From assembly GCA_038043245.1 (NCBI GenBank), contig JBBTCH010000001.1, forward strand, positions 558,001-622,000: a DNA stretch of 64,000 bases, given 5' to 3'. The notes below the pieces were generated by a model. It was not told where the DNA came from. It worked only from the letters and a program-made list of their open reading frames with translations, and searched no databases. The position numbers were made by a program, and so were the translations under genes. This DNA comes from JACPFV01 sp038043245. Its GTDB lineage: Bacteria > Pseudomonadota > Gammaproteobacteria > Nevskiales > Nevskiaceae. Shown here piece by piece: positions 43,609 to 53,005 of the stretch (its first letter is position 1; every line of letters starts with the position of its first letter).

Positions 43609-43769
43609 TGCCGCAGCAAAGGTCGAAATAAACGGTCGCGCAGTCTACTCGTTCCCGTACAAATGTTGCGCTGCAACCGATCCAGCGATTAGAGTTTGGC
43701 CCGCAGACGGCCCATTCGGCGGCTGCTATCATCCGGTCAAACAACAGACTCCCTCAAGGAACCGCTCAC

Positions 43770-45038
43770 ATGTCATATCGCCCCGGAATCATTCGTTGCG
43801 TTGCGCTCGCCACACTGGTTTTCGCCAGCGGCGTCTCCGCACAAAGCGACAAGCGGCTCTACGTCTCGCCCATGGCGAGCTACCTGCTCGCCGATAAAGA
43901 GCGCGGTACCGACAACGGCTACGGCCTCTCGCTCTCGGTCGGCAAGAAGATGGCGCAGGGTCTGAACCTGGAAATCACCGGTTTCTTCCTGCAAGCCGAA
44001 GGTGATGGCACGGCCTGCGTGGGCGCTCCCGCCGGCAACGGCTGCGATGCCGGCCGCAAAGCCGAACTCAAGGGCGTCGGCATCGGCGCCATGGTGTTCC
44101 CTCTCACCGTCCTCCCCGACTTGTACGGCACGGTCAAGGTTTCCGTCGGTCAGGCTGAGAAACATCCGGGTTCGGTCGCCAGCTACACCTCGACGATCTA
44201 CGACGCGGGCATCGGCTACTTGGTGCCGCTGAGCTGGGTGGGCATTGATTTCGATCTGCGTGCCGAAGCGGTCTACCGCCTCGATGCGCACAACAAGCCG
44301 CGCACCGGCCAGTTCACCGCCGCCGACAAGCAGTTCGGCGAGTCGGTGTTCAGCGTCGGCGCCCTGATTCCGCTCGGCGCCGCAACTCCGGACCCCGAAG
44401 AAGCCGAAGAACCCGTCGAAGTCGTGCAGCCGCAGGCTGCCGACAGCGATGGCGACGGCGTGCCTGACGACATCGACCAGTGCCCTGGCACCGTTGCCGG
44501 TGCCGTGGTTGACGAAAAAGGCTGCGAGAAAGATTCCGACGGCGACGGCGTGGTGGATCGCCTCGACAAGTGCCCTGGCACGCCTCCGGGCACCAAGGTC
44601 GACGAAGTCGGTTGCCCGCTGCCGCCTCCGCCGGTGGACACCGGTTGCCGTTCACCGAAGCCCGGTGAGCCGGTGGACTTCAATGGTTGCGCCATCGGCG
44701 ACGCCATCGTCCTGCGCGGCGTCAATTTCAATTACGACAAGTACGACCTGACGGTCAACGCCAAGGTGATCCTGGATCAGGTGGCCGACGCGTTGATTGC
44801 GGCCAACACCATCAAGGTCGAAATCGGCGGCCACACCGACAGCAAGGGCAGCGACGCCTACAACCTGAAGCTCTCGGAACGTCGCGCCAAGTCGGTGATG
44901 GATTATCTGACTGCTCGTGGCGTTGATGCCGGCCGCATGACCTCGAAAGGCTATGGCGAGAGCCAGCCGATCGACACCAACGAAACCGACGAAGGCCGCG
45001 AGGTCAACCGTCGCGTCGAGATGAAGATCGTTCAGTAA
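43770..45038 (+). CDS. OmpA-family outer-membrane protein with calcium-binding-type repeats
   Basis: This 422-residue protein has a signal peptide ending in GVSA, an eight-stranded-barrel-like N-terminal domain (about 28-210), and an acidic linker. Two thrombospondin type 3-like repeats follow from about residues 225 and 255, each with DSDGDGV followed by a D-x-C-PGT turn. From about 310 it has an OmpA C-terminal peptidoglycan-binding domain with GGHTDSKGSDAYNLKLSERRA and the diaminopimelate-binding Asp/Arg. It should tie the outer membrane to peptidoglycan. It stands alone and ends in a strong terminator. Confidence 0.92.
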   Translation: MSYRPGIIRCVALATLVFASGVSAQSDKRLYVSPMASYLLADKERGTDNGYGLSLSVGKKMAQGLNLEITGFFLQAEGDGTACVGAPAGNGCDAGRKAELKGVGIGAMVFPLTVLPDLYGTVKVSVGQAEKHPGSVASYTSTIYDAGIGYLVPLSWVGIDFDLRAEAVYRLDAHNKPRTGQFTAADKQFGESVFSVGALIPLGAATPDPEEAEEPVEVVQPQAADSDGDGVPDDIDQCPGTVAGAVVDEKGCEKDSDGDGVVDRLDKCPGTPPGTKVDEVGCPLPPPPVDTGCRSPKPGEPVDFNGCAIGDAIVLRGVNFNYDKYDLTVNAKVILDQVADALIAANTIKVEIGGHTDSKGSDAYNLKLSERRAKSVMDYLTARGVDAGRMTSKGYGESQPIDTNETDEGREVNRRVEMKIVQ

Positions 45039-45051
45039 TATTCAGATACAC

Positions 45052-45080
45052 AAAAGCCCCGCCCGAAAGGCGGGGCTTTT
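45052..45080 (+). terminator. Rho-independent terminator of the OmpA-family gene
   Basis: AAAAGCCCCGCC and GGCGGGGCTTTT pair around a CGAAA loop, 13 bases after the stop codon, with the T-run continuing on the plus strand. Confidence 0.95.
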
Positions 45081-45148
45081 TATTTGTGCGTCTGAAAATT
45101 GCCAGCTGCTTGAGGCGCTTTCAGGCCATGTGGGGCCTTAACAATCAG

Positions 45149-45260
45149 CCGTTCGCCCTGAGCCCTTCGATACTCCGTCCCCGTTCGTCCTGAGCTTGTC
45201 GAAGGATGAACGGAAACGGAGTGCTCAGGGCAGGCTTGTCGAAGGGTTCACCACGAACGG
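45149..45260. repeat. Nested palindromic repeat cluster
   Basis: An inner palindrome (45181-45213: CCGTTCGTCC, TGAGCTTGTCGAAGG, ATGAACGG) lies inside a larger imperfect one. Its outer arms hold CCGTTCG with CCCTGAGC on the left and GCTCAGGG with ACGAACGG on the right. The CTGAGC-TTGTCGAAGG core is a dispersed repeat seen in many proteobacterial genomes. The gene-free stretch 45081-45325 holds only this. Confidence 0.75.
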
Positions 45261-45325
45261 GAATTAATCAGTGGTTCCTCAAGCGGGTGGCGCTATTAGG
45301 GTCTGTTGCCTATCTTCTCGACTGC

Positions 45326-45871
45326 TCACAATTTATAAAGCTCGGCTAGCTTTCTGGCCAAGACCCCTTCTGGGTTCAAGACTGTGGATATGCCTCCGCC
45401 AAAAAAACTGGAGATATCGAAGTAGATCTTCTTTTCACGGCCGTCAGGCAGCGCGATCGTCACGACGTCAAAGTGAACCTGATTGGCCTTGTACTTGCCT
45501 TTGCCCGATAGGATGTCAAGTGTCGTTAGTCTTTGTTCTCGACGCTCGCTCTTGGGGTAGCGTCGCTTGATCCACTTATATTCAGCACCAACCCCAAGGA
45601 TATGGTTGTGCGCATGCACTTTAACGACGTCATAGTCGGCACTTCGTAGCAATTCTGTAAAAGTGACGCGCTCATCGCCGGTATCAATAACGATGGGTGA
45701 TTCATCCAACCCGGCATTATCGCGGGCAAGTGCTCTCCTGGCCCATGACCACAACAGTAATGTCCCGTCGCGCACCTGTGGCAGCGCGGCCAAAGCAGCA
45801 AGGATAAGAAGCGCAAGCGCTCCAACCCAGTTGCCGGTGATCCAGCCCACGACCTGATCGTACTTGTCCAT
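45326..45871 (-). CDS. Hypothetical protein with one N-terminal membrane segment
   Basis: This 181-residue protein has a membrane segment at about residues 15-32 (GALALLILAALAALP), a basic stretch, and a cytoplasmic or periplasmic domain with VKVHAHNHILGVGAEYKWIKRRYPKS and a Gly-rich SSFFGGGIST. I recognise no family. Its DNA is visibly less GC-rich than its neighbours, and it sits between the nested repeat and a tRNA gene, which suggests later arrival. No partner gene is attached. Confidence 0.65.
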   Translation of the reverse strand: MDKYDQVVGWITGNWVGALALLILAALAALPQVRDGTLLLWSWARRALARDNAGLDESPIVIDTGDERVTFTELLRSADYDVVKVHAHNHILGVGAEYKWIKRRYPKSERREQRLTTLDILSGKGKYKANQVHFDVVTIALPDGREKKIYFDISSFFGGGISTVLNPEGVLARKLAELYKL

Positions 45872-45948
45872 GTGATTCAGTTACGAAGAGGTCAAACTAC
45901 AATTGGGAAACAACTGTGTCGTCTAACAAGTTGAGCGCGGCAAGGGAA

Positions 45949-46027
<79 letters not shown>

Positions 46028-46154
46028 AACGAGAAAGACCTTACAGCAGGGGCGCGCATGGTAGCCGATGGCGCATCTGCATGAAAACACCCGCAACCAG
46101 TTGGTGGTGAGTGCCATTCGCTTGCATGCAAGCGAATGGTGTATCGAACCATGA

Positions 46155-46183
46155 CTGGATTCCCGCTTTCGCGAGAATGACGG
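46155..46183. repeat. REP-like palindromic unit
   Basis: CTGGATTCCCGC, TTTC, GCGAGAATGACGG: one unit of the same family as 42431-42504, just beyond the end of the MerR-like gene. One arm base is changed, so the hairpin is imperfect. The rest of 46028-46154 shows nothing I recognise. Confidence 0.75.
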
Positions 46184-46630
46184 CTAACGATCGAGCAGCT
46201 TGAGCGCCGCTTCGAGGTCTGCACGCATCTTGCTGAGCTCCGCCTTGGAAGTCTTACGTGCAACGGCAGGCACCGCCGACTGGACCTGCGGCAACGATTG
46301 CTGCGGCGTGCTGGCGGGCGGCGCGACCAGCTTCGGCGCCGGCACCACGAGACGCAGTGACTCTTTCAGGCGCAGCCGCGCGCCGCCAATGGTGAAGCCC
46401 TGTTCGTAGAGCAGGCTGCGGATGCGCCGCACCATCTGCACATCGTCCTGCTGGTAATAGCGGCGGTTGCCGCGGCGCTTGACCGGCTTGAGCTGCGGGA
46501 ATTCCTGCTCCCAGTAGCGCAGCACGTGCGGCTTGACCGCACACAGTTCGCTGACCTCGCCAATGGCGAAATACCGCTTCGGCGGTATTTCGGGCAGTGG
46601 GAGCGCCAGACTAGTTTGCTGTGGCCGCAT
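46184..46630 (-). CDS. MerR-family transcriptional regulator
   Basis: This 148-residue protein has a MerR-type DNA-binding domain at about 18-85 (YFAIGEVSELCAVKPHVLRYWEQ, RRGNRRYY). The RYWEQEFPQL motif marks the MerR-like subgroup usually encoded after ihfA. A Pro/Ala-rich linker leads to a short C-terminal coiled helix and no metal-binding cysteines, so it should not be a metal sensor. It overlaps ihfA by 20 bases and ends the infC operon. Confidence 0.9.
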   Translation of the reverse strand: MRPQQTSLALPLPEIPPKRYFAIGEVSELCAVKPHVLRYWEQEFPQLKPVKRRGNRRYYQQDDVQMVRRIRSLLYEQGFTIGGARLRLKESLRLVVPAPKLVAPPASTPQQSLPQVQSAVPAVARKTSKAELSKMRADLEAALKLLDR

Positions 46631-46913
46631 GAGATTCGACTTTGAGACGCAGTTTTTGGCCGGGGCGGAACGTTACCACACGGCGCGCCGAGATCGGAAT
46701 CTCTTCACCGGTCTTCGGGTTGCGTCCGGGGCGGCGATTCTTGTCGCGCAATTCAAAGTTGCCGAAGCCGGACAGCTTGACCGGCTTGCCGGATTCCAGG
46801 CTGCCGCGGATCTCTTCAAAAAAAAGATCGACGAATTCCTTGGCCTCGCGCTTGTTGAGCCCGAGCTGCTCAAACAGCGCTTCTGCCAGCTCCGCCTTGG
46901 TCAATGCCACCAT
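46611..46913 (-). CDS. ihfA: Integration host factor alpha subunit
   Basis: This 100-residue DNA-bending protein has TKAELAEALFEQLGLNKREAK, the GFGNFELRDKN turn, and the arm motif RPGRNPKTGEEIPI with the intercalating Pro. The start chosen is ATG 46913, nine bases after GAGG; an in-frame GTG upstream overlaps that ribosome site. It lies after pheT, as in Escherichia coli. Confidence 0.96.
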   Translation of the reverse strand: MVALTKAELAEALFEQLGLNKREAKEFVDLFFEEIRGSLESGKPVKLSGFGNFELRDKNRRPGRNPKTGEEIPISARRVVTFRPGQKLRLKVESHAATAN

Positions 46914-46942
46914 CTGTTGTTCCCTCACACGCCTGCCGCGTT

Positions 46943-49294
46943 TTAGGTCCGCAGGCTGGCTCCGAGCTTGTTTTGCAGATCGGCCGCTACGGCCTGCGCC
47001 GCAGCCTCGACCTCATGGTCGGCAAGAGTGCGCGAATTGTCTTGAAAAATCAAGCCTAAAGCCATGCTTTTAAACCCTTTAGGTAAGCTGCCGCCACGGA
47101 AGACGTCGAACAGAATGGCCTCCGACAAATGCACTCCGGCGGCGCGGCGGGCGCAGTCCAGAACGGCCGAAGCCTCGACCTCCTCTTTCAGGACCAGAGC
47201 CAGATCGCGGCGCGAGTTCGGGAACTCGGACACCGGCAGCGCGTGCGGAAGTCCCGCCTCACGAACACGCGCCCAATCCAGCTCGAACACGACCGGCGAC
47301 TGCGGCAGATCAAGAACCTGGGTGATGCGCGGGTGCAATACACCGAGCCAACCCACGGCTTGACCGCGGCAGATGATCTGCGCGGTCTGCCCAGGATGCA
47401 GGGCGCCGTGCCCGGCTTTCACGAATTGAACGTCCGCAGGCAGCATGGATTGCAGATCTGCCTTGATGTCGAAGAAGTCGGTGTCGCGTACTTTTGTTCC
47501 CCACTGCTCCGGCAATACCGGGCCTGCGGCAATACCGGCCAGACGCGGCGTCTCGACGATGGTCTCTCCGCTGCGCACGTAGCTGGCGCCCAGCTCGAAC
47601 AGACGCACACGCTTCTGTTGGCGCTGGGCGTTGTGCAGCCAGGCCGGGATCAATCCGCTCCAGAGTGTTGTGCGCATCACCGACATGGTTTCGGCGATGG
47701 GGTTGTCGAGCACGATCGGCGCTTCATTCGTCAGCACCGATTGAATCTTCGGATCGACGAAACTGTAGGTCACGGCTTCGTGCCAGCCGCGCGCGATCAG
47801 ATGCTCGCGCGCCTGCCTTGTGGTTTTCTGTGTTTCGGGAAGATTCGCCGGCGTGAGATCCGCGCGATACGGCTTGCCGGGGATGCGGTCATAACCCTGC
47901 AGGCGCGCAACTTCTTCGATCAGGTCAGCCTCGATGCGCAGGTCGTAGCGCCAGCTCGGCACCGTGGCGAGCCACTCGCCCGCCCCCTTCGCTTCCAGCT
48001 TCGTCACCACACGTTTTAACAGCGATTCAGCGTCCGCCGCTTGAACCGCATGACCGAGGAGCTGATTGAGGCGAGCGTGACGCAGCCGCACCTGCACCAC
48101 GTCCGGTTCACGGCCGGCAAACGTCACCGGGCCCGCGGCTCCGCCACAGATATCCAGAACCAGGTTCGTGCAGCGCTCCAGCGCGCGTTTCTGCAGCGCC
48201 GGATCGACGCCGCGTTCATAGCGATAGATCGCGTCGGAATGCAGTTTGTGACGACGGCCGGTGCCGGCCACCGCAGCGGGCGCGAAACATGCGCTTTCAA
48301 GAAACACGTCCTGCGTCGCCGCCGTCACGCCGGAACCTGCACCGCCCATGACGCCGGCCAGCGCCAGCGGCGCGCGGTCGTCGGCAATCAGCAATTCGGA
48401 TGTGAGCGCCAGGGTTTGTTCGTTGAGCAGGGTCAGCGTTTCGCCGGCCTTGGCCGTGCGCACGCGCACCGTGCCGGTGAGCTTGGCGCAGTCGAAGGCG
48501 TGCATTGGCTGGCCGAGTTCGAGCATCACATGGTTGGTGATGTCCACCACCGGGTGGATGCAGCGCACACCCGAGCGACGCAGCTTTTCACGCATCCAGT
48601 CCGGCGTGCGCGCCTGCGGGTTGATGTCTTCGATGACGCGTCCCGCGTATCCGGGACATAAGGCCAGATTTTCAATTTCGACGGCTTGCCTGCGCGTGCT
48701 CTTGACCGGCGCCGCCGGGATTTCCGGTGGCGAGAATGGCAAACCGAAGATCGCCGCGGCTTCGCGTGCGAGACCGGCGATGCTCAGGCAGTCCCCGCGA
48801 TTCGGCGTGAACTCGAACGTCATCACCTGATCGTCCAGTTTCAGATAGTCGGCAAACGGGGTGCCGGGTTTGGCACTGCCATCCAGTTCAAGCAGTCCGT
48901 CCGATTTTTCGGCAAGGCCCAATTCCTTGGCCGAGCACAGCATGCCGGCAGAGTCCACGCCGCGCAGCGCGGCCTGTTTGATCTCCATGCCGCCGGGCAT
49001 CTTGGTGCCGACCTGCGCCAGTGGCGCCAGCATCCCGGCGCGGGCATTGGCGGCGCCACAGACGATCTGCAGCGTCTTGCCGTCGCCCGCGTTGACCGTG
49101 CACACACGCAGCTTGTCCGCCTGCGGATGCGGAACGATGGATTCGATGCGCGCGACGACGATGCCGCTGAGTGATTCGCTTAATGCGGGCGCGGCTTCGA
49201 CTTCAAGACCGGCCATGACATAGCGGCGGCAAAGTTCGGCTGTATCGGCCGACGGATTGAGCCATTCGCGCAGCCAGCGCTCGGAGATTCTCAT
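46943..49294 (-). CDS. pheT: Phenylalanyl-tRNA synthetase beta subunit
   Basis: This 783-residue subunit has the N-terminal EMAP-like tRNA-binding domain (VVARIESIVPHPQADKLRVC), the B3/B4 editing region, B5 (DLIEEVARLQGYDRIP) and a C-terminal ferredoxin-fold anticodon domain (SEFPNSRRDLALVL). It forms an alpha2-beta2 enzyme with PheS. It overlaps pheS by 4 bases. Confidence 0.97.
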   Translation of the reverse strand: MRISERWLREWLNPSADTAELCRRYVMAGLEVEAAPALSESLSGIVVARIESIVPHPQADKLRVCTVNAGDGKTLQIVCGAANARAGMLAPLAQVGTKMPGGMEIKQAALRGVDSAGMLCSAKELGLAEKSDGLLELDGSAKPGTPFADYLKLDDQVMTFEFTPNRGDCLSIAGLAREAAAIFGLPFSPPEIPAAPVKSTRRQAVEIENLALCPGYAGRVIEDINPQARTPDWMREKLRRSGVRCIHPVVDITNHVMLELGQPMHAFDCAKLTGTVRVRTAKAGETLTLLNEQTLALTSELLIADDRAPLALAGVMGGAGSGVTAATQDVFLESACFAPAAVAGTGRRHKLHSDAIYRYERGVDPALQKRALERCTNLVLDICGGAAGPVTFAGREPDVVQVRLRHARLNQLLGHAVQAADAESLLKRVVTKLEAKGAGEWLATVPSWRYDLRIEADLIEEVARLQGYDRIPGKPYRADLTPANLPETQKTTRQAREHLIARGWHEAVTYSFVDPKIQSVLTNEAPIVLDNPIAETMSVMRTTLWSGLIPAWLHNAQRQQKRVRLFELGASYVRSGETIVETPRLAGIAAGPVLPEQWGTKVRDTDFFDIKADLQSMLPADVQFVKAGHGALHPGQTAQIICRGQAVGWLGVLHPRITQVLDLPQSPVVFELDWARVREAGLPHALPVSEFPNSRRDLALVLKEEVEASAVLDCARRAAGVHLSEAILFDVFRGGSLPKGFKSMALGLIFQDNSRTLADHEVEAAAQAVAADLQNKLGASLRT

Positions 49295-50280
49295 TTGAAC
49301 TGCCCCAGGAACCGCAGGTCGTTTTCATAGAACCGGCGCAGGTCGTCCACGCCGTAACGCAGCATGGCGAAACGTTCGACACCCATACCGAATGCGTAGC
49401 CGCTGTAGCGCTCGGGATCAATGCCCACCGCCTTGAACACACTGGGATGAACGACGCCACAGCCCAGCACTTCGAGCCAGCGCCCATGCTCGTCGCGGAT
49501 ATCCACTTCCGCCGACGGCTCAGTGAACGGGAAATAGGAAGGACGGAATCGCACTTCGACTTCACGCTCGAAGAACCGCTTGAGGAAAGTCATCAAGTCG
49601 TATTTGAGGTCGCTGAAACTGACGTTTTCGGCGACATAGAGACCTTCGACCTGGTGGAACATCGGGCTGTGCGTGCGATCGAAATCGCGGCGGTAGACAC
49701 GGCCGGGGCAGACGATACGGATCGGCGGCTTGCGCGTTTCCATCGTGCGGATCTGCACCGGCGAAGTCTGCGTGCGCAGCAGGCGCGCAGCATTGCCGAC
49801 GTAAAAAGTGTCCTGACCGGCGCGCGCCGGATGGTCTTCCGGCATGTTCAGCGCCGCGAAGTTGTGGAAGTCGTCCTCGATCTCGGGGCCTTCGACGGTC
49901 TCGAACCCCAACTGTCCGAACAAGGTGCCGATGCGGTCGATCACCCGCGTCACCGGATGCAGACTGCCGCGCCCTTCGCCGCGTCCCGGCAGCGTAACGT
50001 CGATGCACTCGCTCGAAAGCCGGGCATTGAGTTCGGCATCGGAGAGCTGGGTCTTGCGCACATCGAGCCAGCCGCCGACCTGATCCTTGGCGCGATTGAC
50101 CTGTTCGCCATACGCCTTGCGCTGATCGGCCGGCAGGGCGCCGAGCGTTTTCAACAACTCGGTGATGCGGCCTTTCTTGCCGAGCCAGTCCACACGCAGC
50201 TGTTCAAGCGCACGCAGATCGGCGGCGGCGCTGACTTGCGTCTGCGCCTGTTGCAGCAAGGATTCGATGCTTTCACTCAT
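49291..50280 (-). CDS. pheS: Phenylalanyl-tRNA synthetase alpha subunit
   Basis: This 329-residue catalytic subunit has an N-terminal coiled coil, motif 2 in GRVYRRDFDRTHSPMFHQVEG, motif 3 GYAFGMGVERFAML, and FFEREVEVRFRPSYFPFTEPS. It charges tRNA-Phe. It is 73 bases after rplT, with a terminator-like hairpin in that gap. Confidence 0.97.
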   Translation of the reverse strand: MSESIESLLQQAQTQVSAAADLRALEQLRVDWLGKKGRITELLKTLGALPADQRKAYGEQVNRAKDQVGGWLDVRKTQLSDAELNARLSSECIDVTLPGRGEGRGSLHPVTRVIDRIGTLFGQLGFETVEGPEIEDDFHNFAALNMPEDHPARAGQDTFYVGNAARLLRTQTSPVQIRTMETRKPPIRIVCPGRVYRRDFDRTHSPMFHQVEGLYVAENVSFSDLKYDLMTFLKRFFEREVEVRFRPSYFPFTEPSAEVDIRDEHGRWLEVLGCGVVHPSVFKAVGIDPERYSGYAFGMGVERFAMLRYGVDDLRRFYENDLRFLGQFK

Positions 50281-50293
50281 GGCATTGACCTTA

Positions 50294-50330
50294 AAACAAA
50301 AAAGGGAAGAAGGCTTGCGCCTCCTTCCCT
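50294..50330 (-). terminator. Terminator or attenuator hairpin between rplT and pheS
   Basis: On the minus strand AGGGAAGGAGGC pairs with GCCTTCTTCCCT (one G-U pair), followed by TTTTTTGTTT. It would end or reduce transcription before pheST. There is no room for a Phe-rich leader peptide like pheM between it and rplT. Confidence 0.85.
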
Positions 50331-50353
50331 CTTGGATGACGACTTAAAACCGG

Positions 50354-50713
50354 TTAGGCGGCGAGCTTGGCTTTCGCTTGAGCTGCCAACGCGGCAAATG
50401 CGGCTTTGTCGTGAATCGCCATATCCGCGAGGATTTTGCGATCCAGAGCCACACCCGCGAGGGTCAGCCCGCGGATAAATCGGCTGTACGACAAGCCGTG
50501 CTCACGCGCGCCGGCATTGATGCGCTGTACCCAGAGCGCGCGGAACTCACGCTTCTTGACGCGGCGGTCGCGGAACGCGTACTGACCGGCCTTGGTGACG
50601 GCCTGGACGGCCGAACGGAACACGCGCGAATGGCCACCGTAGTAGCCCTTCGCCTTCTTCATTACTTTCTTGTGATACGCGCGGGCGGTGACGCCTCGTT
50701 TAACTCTTGCCAT
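50354..50713 (-). CDS. rplT: 50S ribosomal protein L20
   Basis: This 119-residue protein has MARVKRGVTARAYHKKVMKKAKGYYG at its start (given here as MARVKRGV and KGYYGGHSR) and RDRRVKKREFRALWVQRINA. L20 starts 23S rRNA assembly and represses its own operon in Escherichia coli. It lies 14 bases after rpmI. Confidence 0.98.
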   Translation of the reverse strand: MARVKRGVTARAYHKKVMKKAKGYYGGHSRVFRSAVQAVTKAGQYAFRDRRVKKREFRALWVQRINAGAREHGLSYSRFIRGLTLAGVALDRKILADMAIHDKAAFAALAAQAKAKLAA

Positions 50714-50727
50714 GGTCTAGTCCTCCC

Positions 50728-50925
50728 TTAGGCGTACGGCAGCAGCTGTCGGACTTCTTTCGTGTCCGACGGATGTACCGAGGTGGTGCCACGCAGATTA
50801 CGAATGCGTTTGGCGGATTTTTTGGTGAGGATGTGACGCTTGTGCGAGTGACCTCGCTTGAATCCACCTTTGCCGGTGCGGGCAAAGCGCTTTTTGGCGC
50901 TTTTGTTCGTCTTCAACTTGGGCAT
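50728..50925 (-). CDS. rpmI: 50S ribosomal protein L35
   Basis: This 65-residue protein starts at ATG 50925 (MPKLKTNKSAKKRFARTGKG) and has HILTKKSAKRIRNLRGT near its end. The frame stays open upstream, but L35 always begins at MPK. A 90-base gap separates it from infC. Confidence 0.97.
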   Translation of the reverse strand: MPKLKTNKSAKKRFARTGKGGFKRGHSHKRHILTKKSAKRIRNLRGTTSVHPSDTKEVRQLLPYA

Positions 50926-51015
50926 TTTTGCCCTCCTTCTTTCTAATGCTGCGTCAGGCAGTGCTTTGCGCACATTTCGGAGCCCGACACCGCTTGTGGT
51001 TACCGCTAAAAAACT

Positions 51016-51534
<519 letters not shown>

Positions 51535-51583
51535 GTGCTGCTCTCCGATTCAGGCCAGTACCCGCGCGCTGAGCGTGCGGGGC

Positions 51584-51609
51584 GAAAAAACGCCCGCTGA
51601 GCGGGCGTT
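51584..51609 (-). terminator. Rho-independent terminator of the cNMP/EAL gene
   Basis: On the minus strand AACGCCCGC and GCGGGCGTT flank a TCA loop and run into TTTTTT. It lies 15 bases after the EAL gene's stop codon and only 50 bases before the infC start, so the infC promoter must be within or just upstream of this region. Confidence 0.92.
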
Positions 51610-51623
51610 GAAGGGCGCGGATT

Positions 51624-52889
51624 CTAAGCGGACTGGCGAGGACTCTCAAGCGGCATATGTCGGCGCAGATAGGCCTGCGCCTGCTCGACCGGCATGGCCT
51701 TGCCATACAGATAGCCCTGGCCGAACTCCACGCCGAGGGATATCAGCATGCTGGCGTCCGCCTCGGTCTCGACGCCCTCGGCCAGGACCGTCATGCCCAA
51801 GTCCCGCCCCAGCCCGGCAACCGCTCGCACGATCTTCTGCGTGAAGGGGTCCTTGACCACTTCCTTGACGAACGCGCGGTCAATCTTGAGGGTGTCCACC
51901 GGAAACCGATTCAGGTAAGACAGCGAGCTGTAGCCAGTGCCGAAATCGTCGAGCGCCAGCTTGAAGCCCAGCACGCGAAAGCGTTCGAGCACCGATACCG
52001 CCACGTCGAAATTGTGTATCAGGGTGGTTTCGGTGACTTCGAGCTTCAGCCGCCGCGGATCAATCCGATGCTGCGCCAGCGAGCGTTCGATGACATTGAA
52101 CAACTGGGGGTCCGTGAACTGATGCCCTGACAGGTTGACCGCGACGAACAGGGGATCCGGCGTGCCGGGGTAAGCCACCTCGTCCAGACGCTGCAGAAGC
52201 GTGCAGGCGGTGTCAAAAGTCCAGCGTCCAATGTCGAGAATGAGGTCGGATTCCTCGGCCAGCGCAATGAAATCGGTTGGCGGGATATAGCCGATCCGGG
52301 GGTGTTTCCAGCGGATCAGGGCCTCGAAGCCGATGGGCACAGCGCGCACCAAACGAACAATGGGCTGCAGGTGCAATTCGAATTCATTGCGGTCAAGGGC
52401 CTGCTGGATATCCTGGGCCATGTGCAGACGATCCATCGCCTGCCGCCGGTCCTCGTCGTGTTCGATCTCGCGGATGCGCTCCTCCGCCGGCTGCCCTCCC
52501 GGGAGCGCGCCGGGAAAAAGGCTGGTTCGCAGACGCTGGATGACCCGGCGCAACACATGACGCAGCAACGGGTCCGAATGATGGATCCGATCCGCCAGAT
52601 ATTCCCGGGTCACGACCCGCAACTGGGCGGCCGTGAGCGCCACGGCGGTCGCCGACCGCGGCAGATCGTCAATCAGGGCCATCTCGCCGACGATGTCGCC
52701 CGCTTGGAGAACCGCAATCACCTGTTCCTGGCCATCCCACAGGTTTGAGATCTGCACCGACCCCGTCTCGATGACATAGGCACAGGTGCCGGTTTCACCC
52801 TGGCGAAACAAGACTTCTCCCACGTTCAGCGCCTGCTTGTAGCGCGACGCTTGCGCGGAGTCGTTGGACGCCGGTGGGTCGGTCATCAT
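51624..52889 (-). CDS. Cyclic-nucleotide-binding / EAL domain protein (predicted c-di-GMP phosphodiesterase)
   Basis: This 421-residue soluble protein has a cyclic-nucleotide-binding (Crp-type) domain at about 20-110 (GEVLFRQGETGTCAYVIETG, GDIVGEMALIDDLPRSATAVA), then an EAL domain at about 160-410. All catalytic positions are seen: EAL in FEALIRW (189-191), VNLSG, EVTET, DDFGTGYSS, LKID and EGVE, so it should hydrolyse c-di-GMP. The cNMP domain lacks the Arg of the classical cAMP-binding RSA loop in an exact position, reading PRSATAV, which is close to it. It ends in a terminator and has no GGDEF domain. Confidence 0.9.
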   Translation of the reverse strand: MMTDPPASNDSAQASRYKQALNVGEVLFRQGETGTCAYVIETGSVQISNLWDGQEQVIAVLQAGDIVGEMALIDDLPRSATAVALTAAQLRVVTREYLADRIHHSDPLLRHVLRRVIQRLRTSLFPGALPGGQPAEERIREIEHDEDRRQAMDRLHMAQDIQQALDRNEFELHLQPIVRLVRAVPIGFEALIRWKHPRIGYIPPTDFIALAEESDLILDIGRWTFDTACTLLQRLDEVAYPGTPDPLFVAVNLSGHQFTDPQLFNVIERSLAQHRIDPRRLKLEVTETTLIHNFDVAVSVLERFRVLGFKLALDDFGTGYSSLSYLNRFPVDTLKIDRAFVKEVVKDPFTQKIVRAVAGLGRDLGMTVLAEGVETEADASMLISLGVEFGQGYLYGKAMPVEQAQAYLRRHMPLESPRQSA

Positions 52890-52965
52890 CCCGGCACGAT
52901 AACAGTAATGCCGAAGCGCCTATAGCGATTAAAGTTACTGGGTCGCACACGGCTTCCAGCTTTAC

Positions 52966-52996
52966 AAAAAAATGGCCCCTTTTCGGGGCCGTTTTC
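52966..52996 (-). terminator. Terminator after tRNA-Val
   Basis: GGCCCC and GGGGCC pair around TTTTC; on the minus strand the stem runs into TTTTTTTG. It lies just downstream of the tRNA-Val gene. A weaker T-run on the plus strand makes it possibly two-way. The rest of 52890-52965 shows nothing specific. Confidence 0.88.
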
Positions 52997-53005
52997 TTGA
53001 AGTGT

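Noticed and set aside
44442..44630. Short tandem DNA repeats in the OmpA-family gene
   Set aside because: These encode two thrombospondin type 3-like protein repeats and are explained by the domain; they are not a mobile or regulatory repeat.
50331..50353. pheM-like Phe-rich leader peptide before pheS
   Set aside because: Only about 20 bases lie between rplT and the hairpin, too few for a leader peptide.
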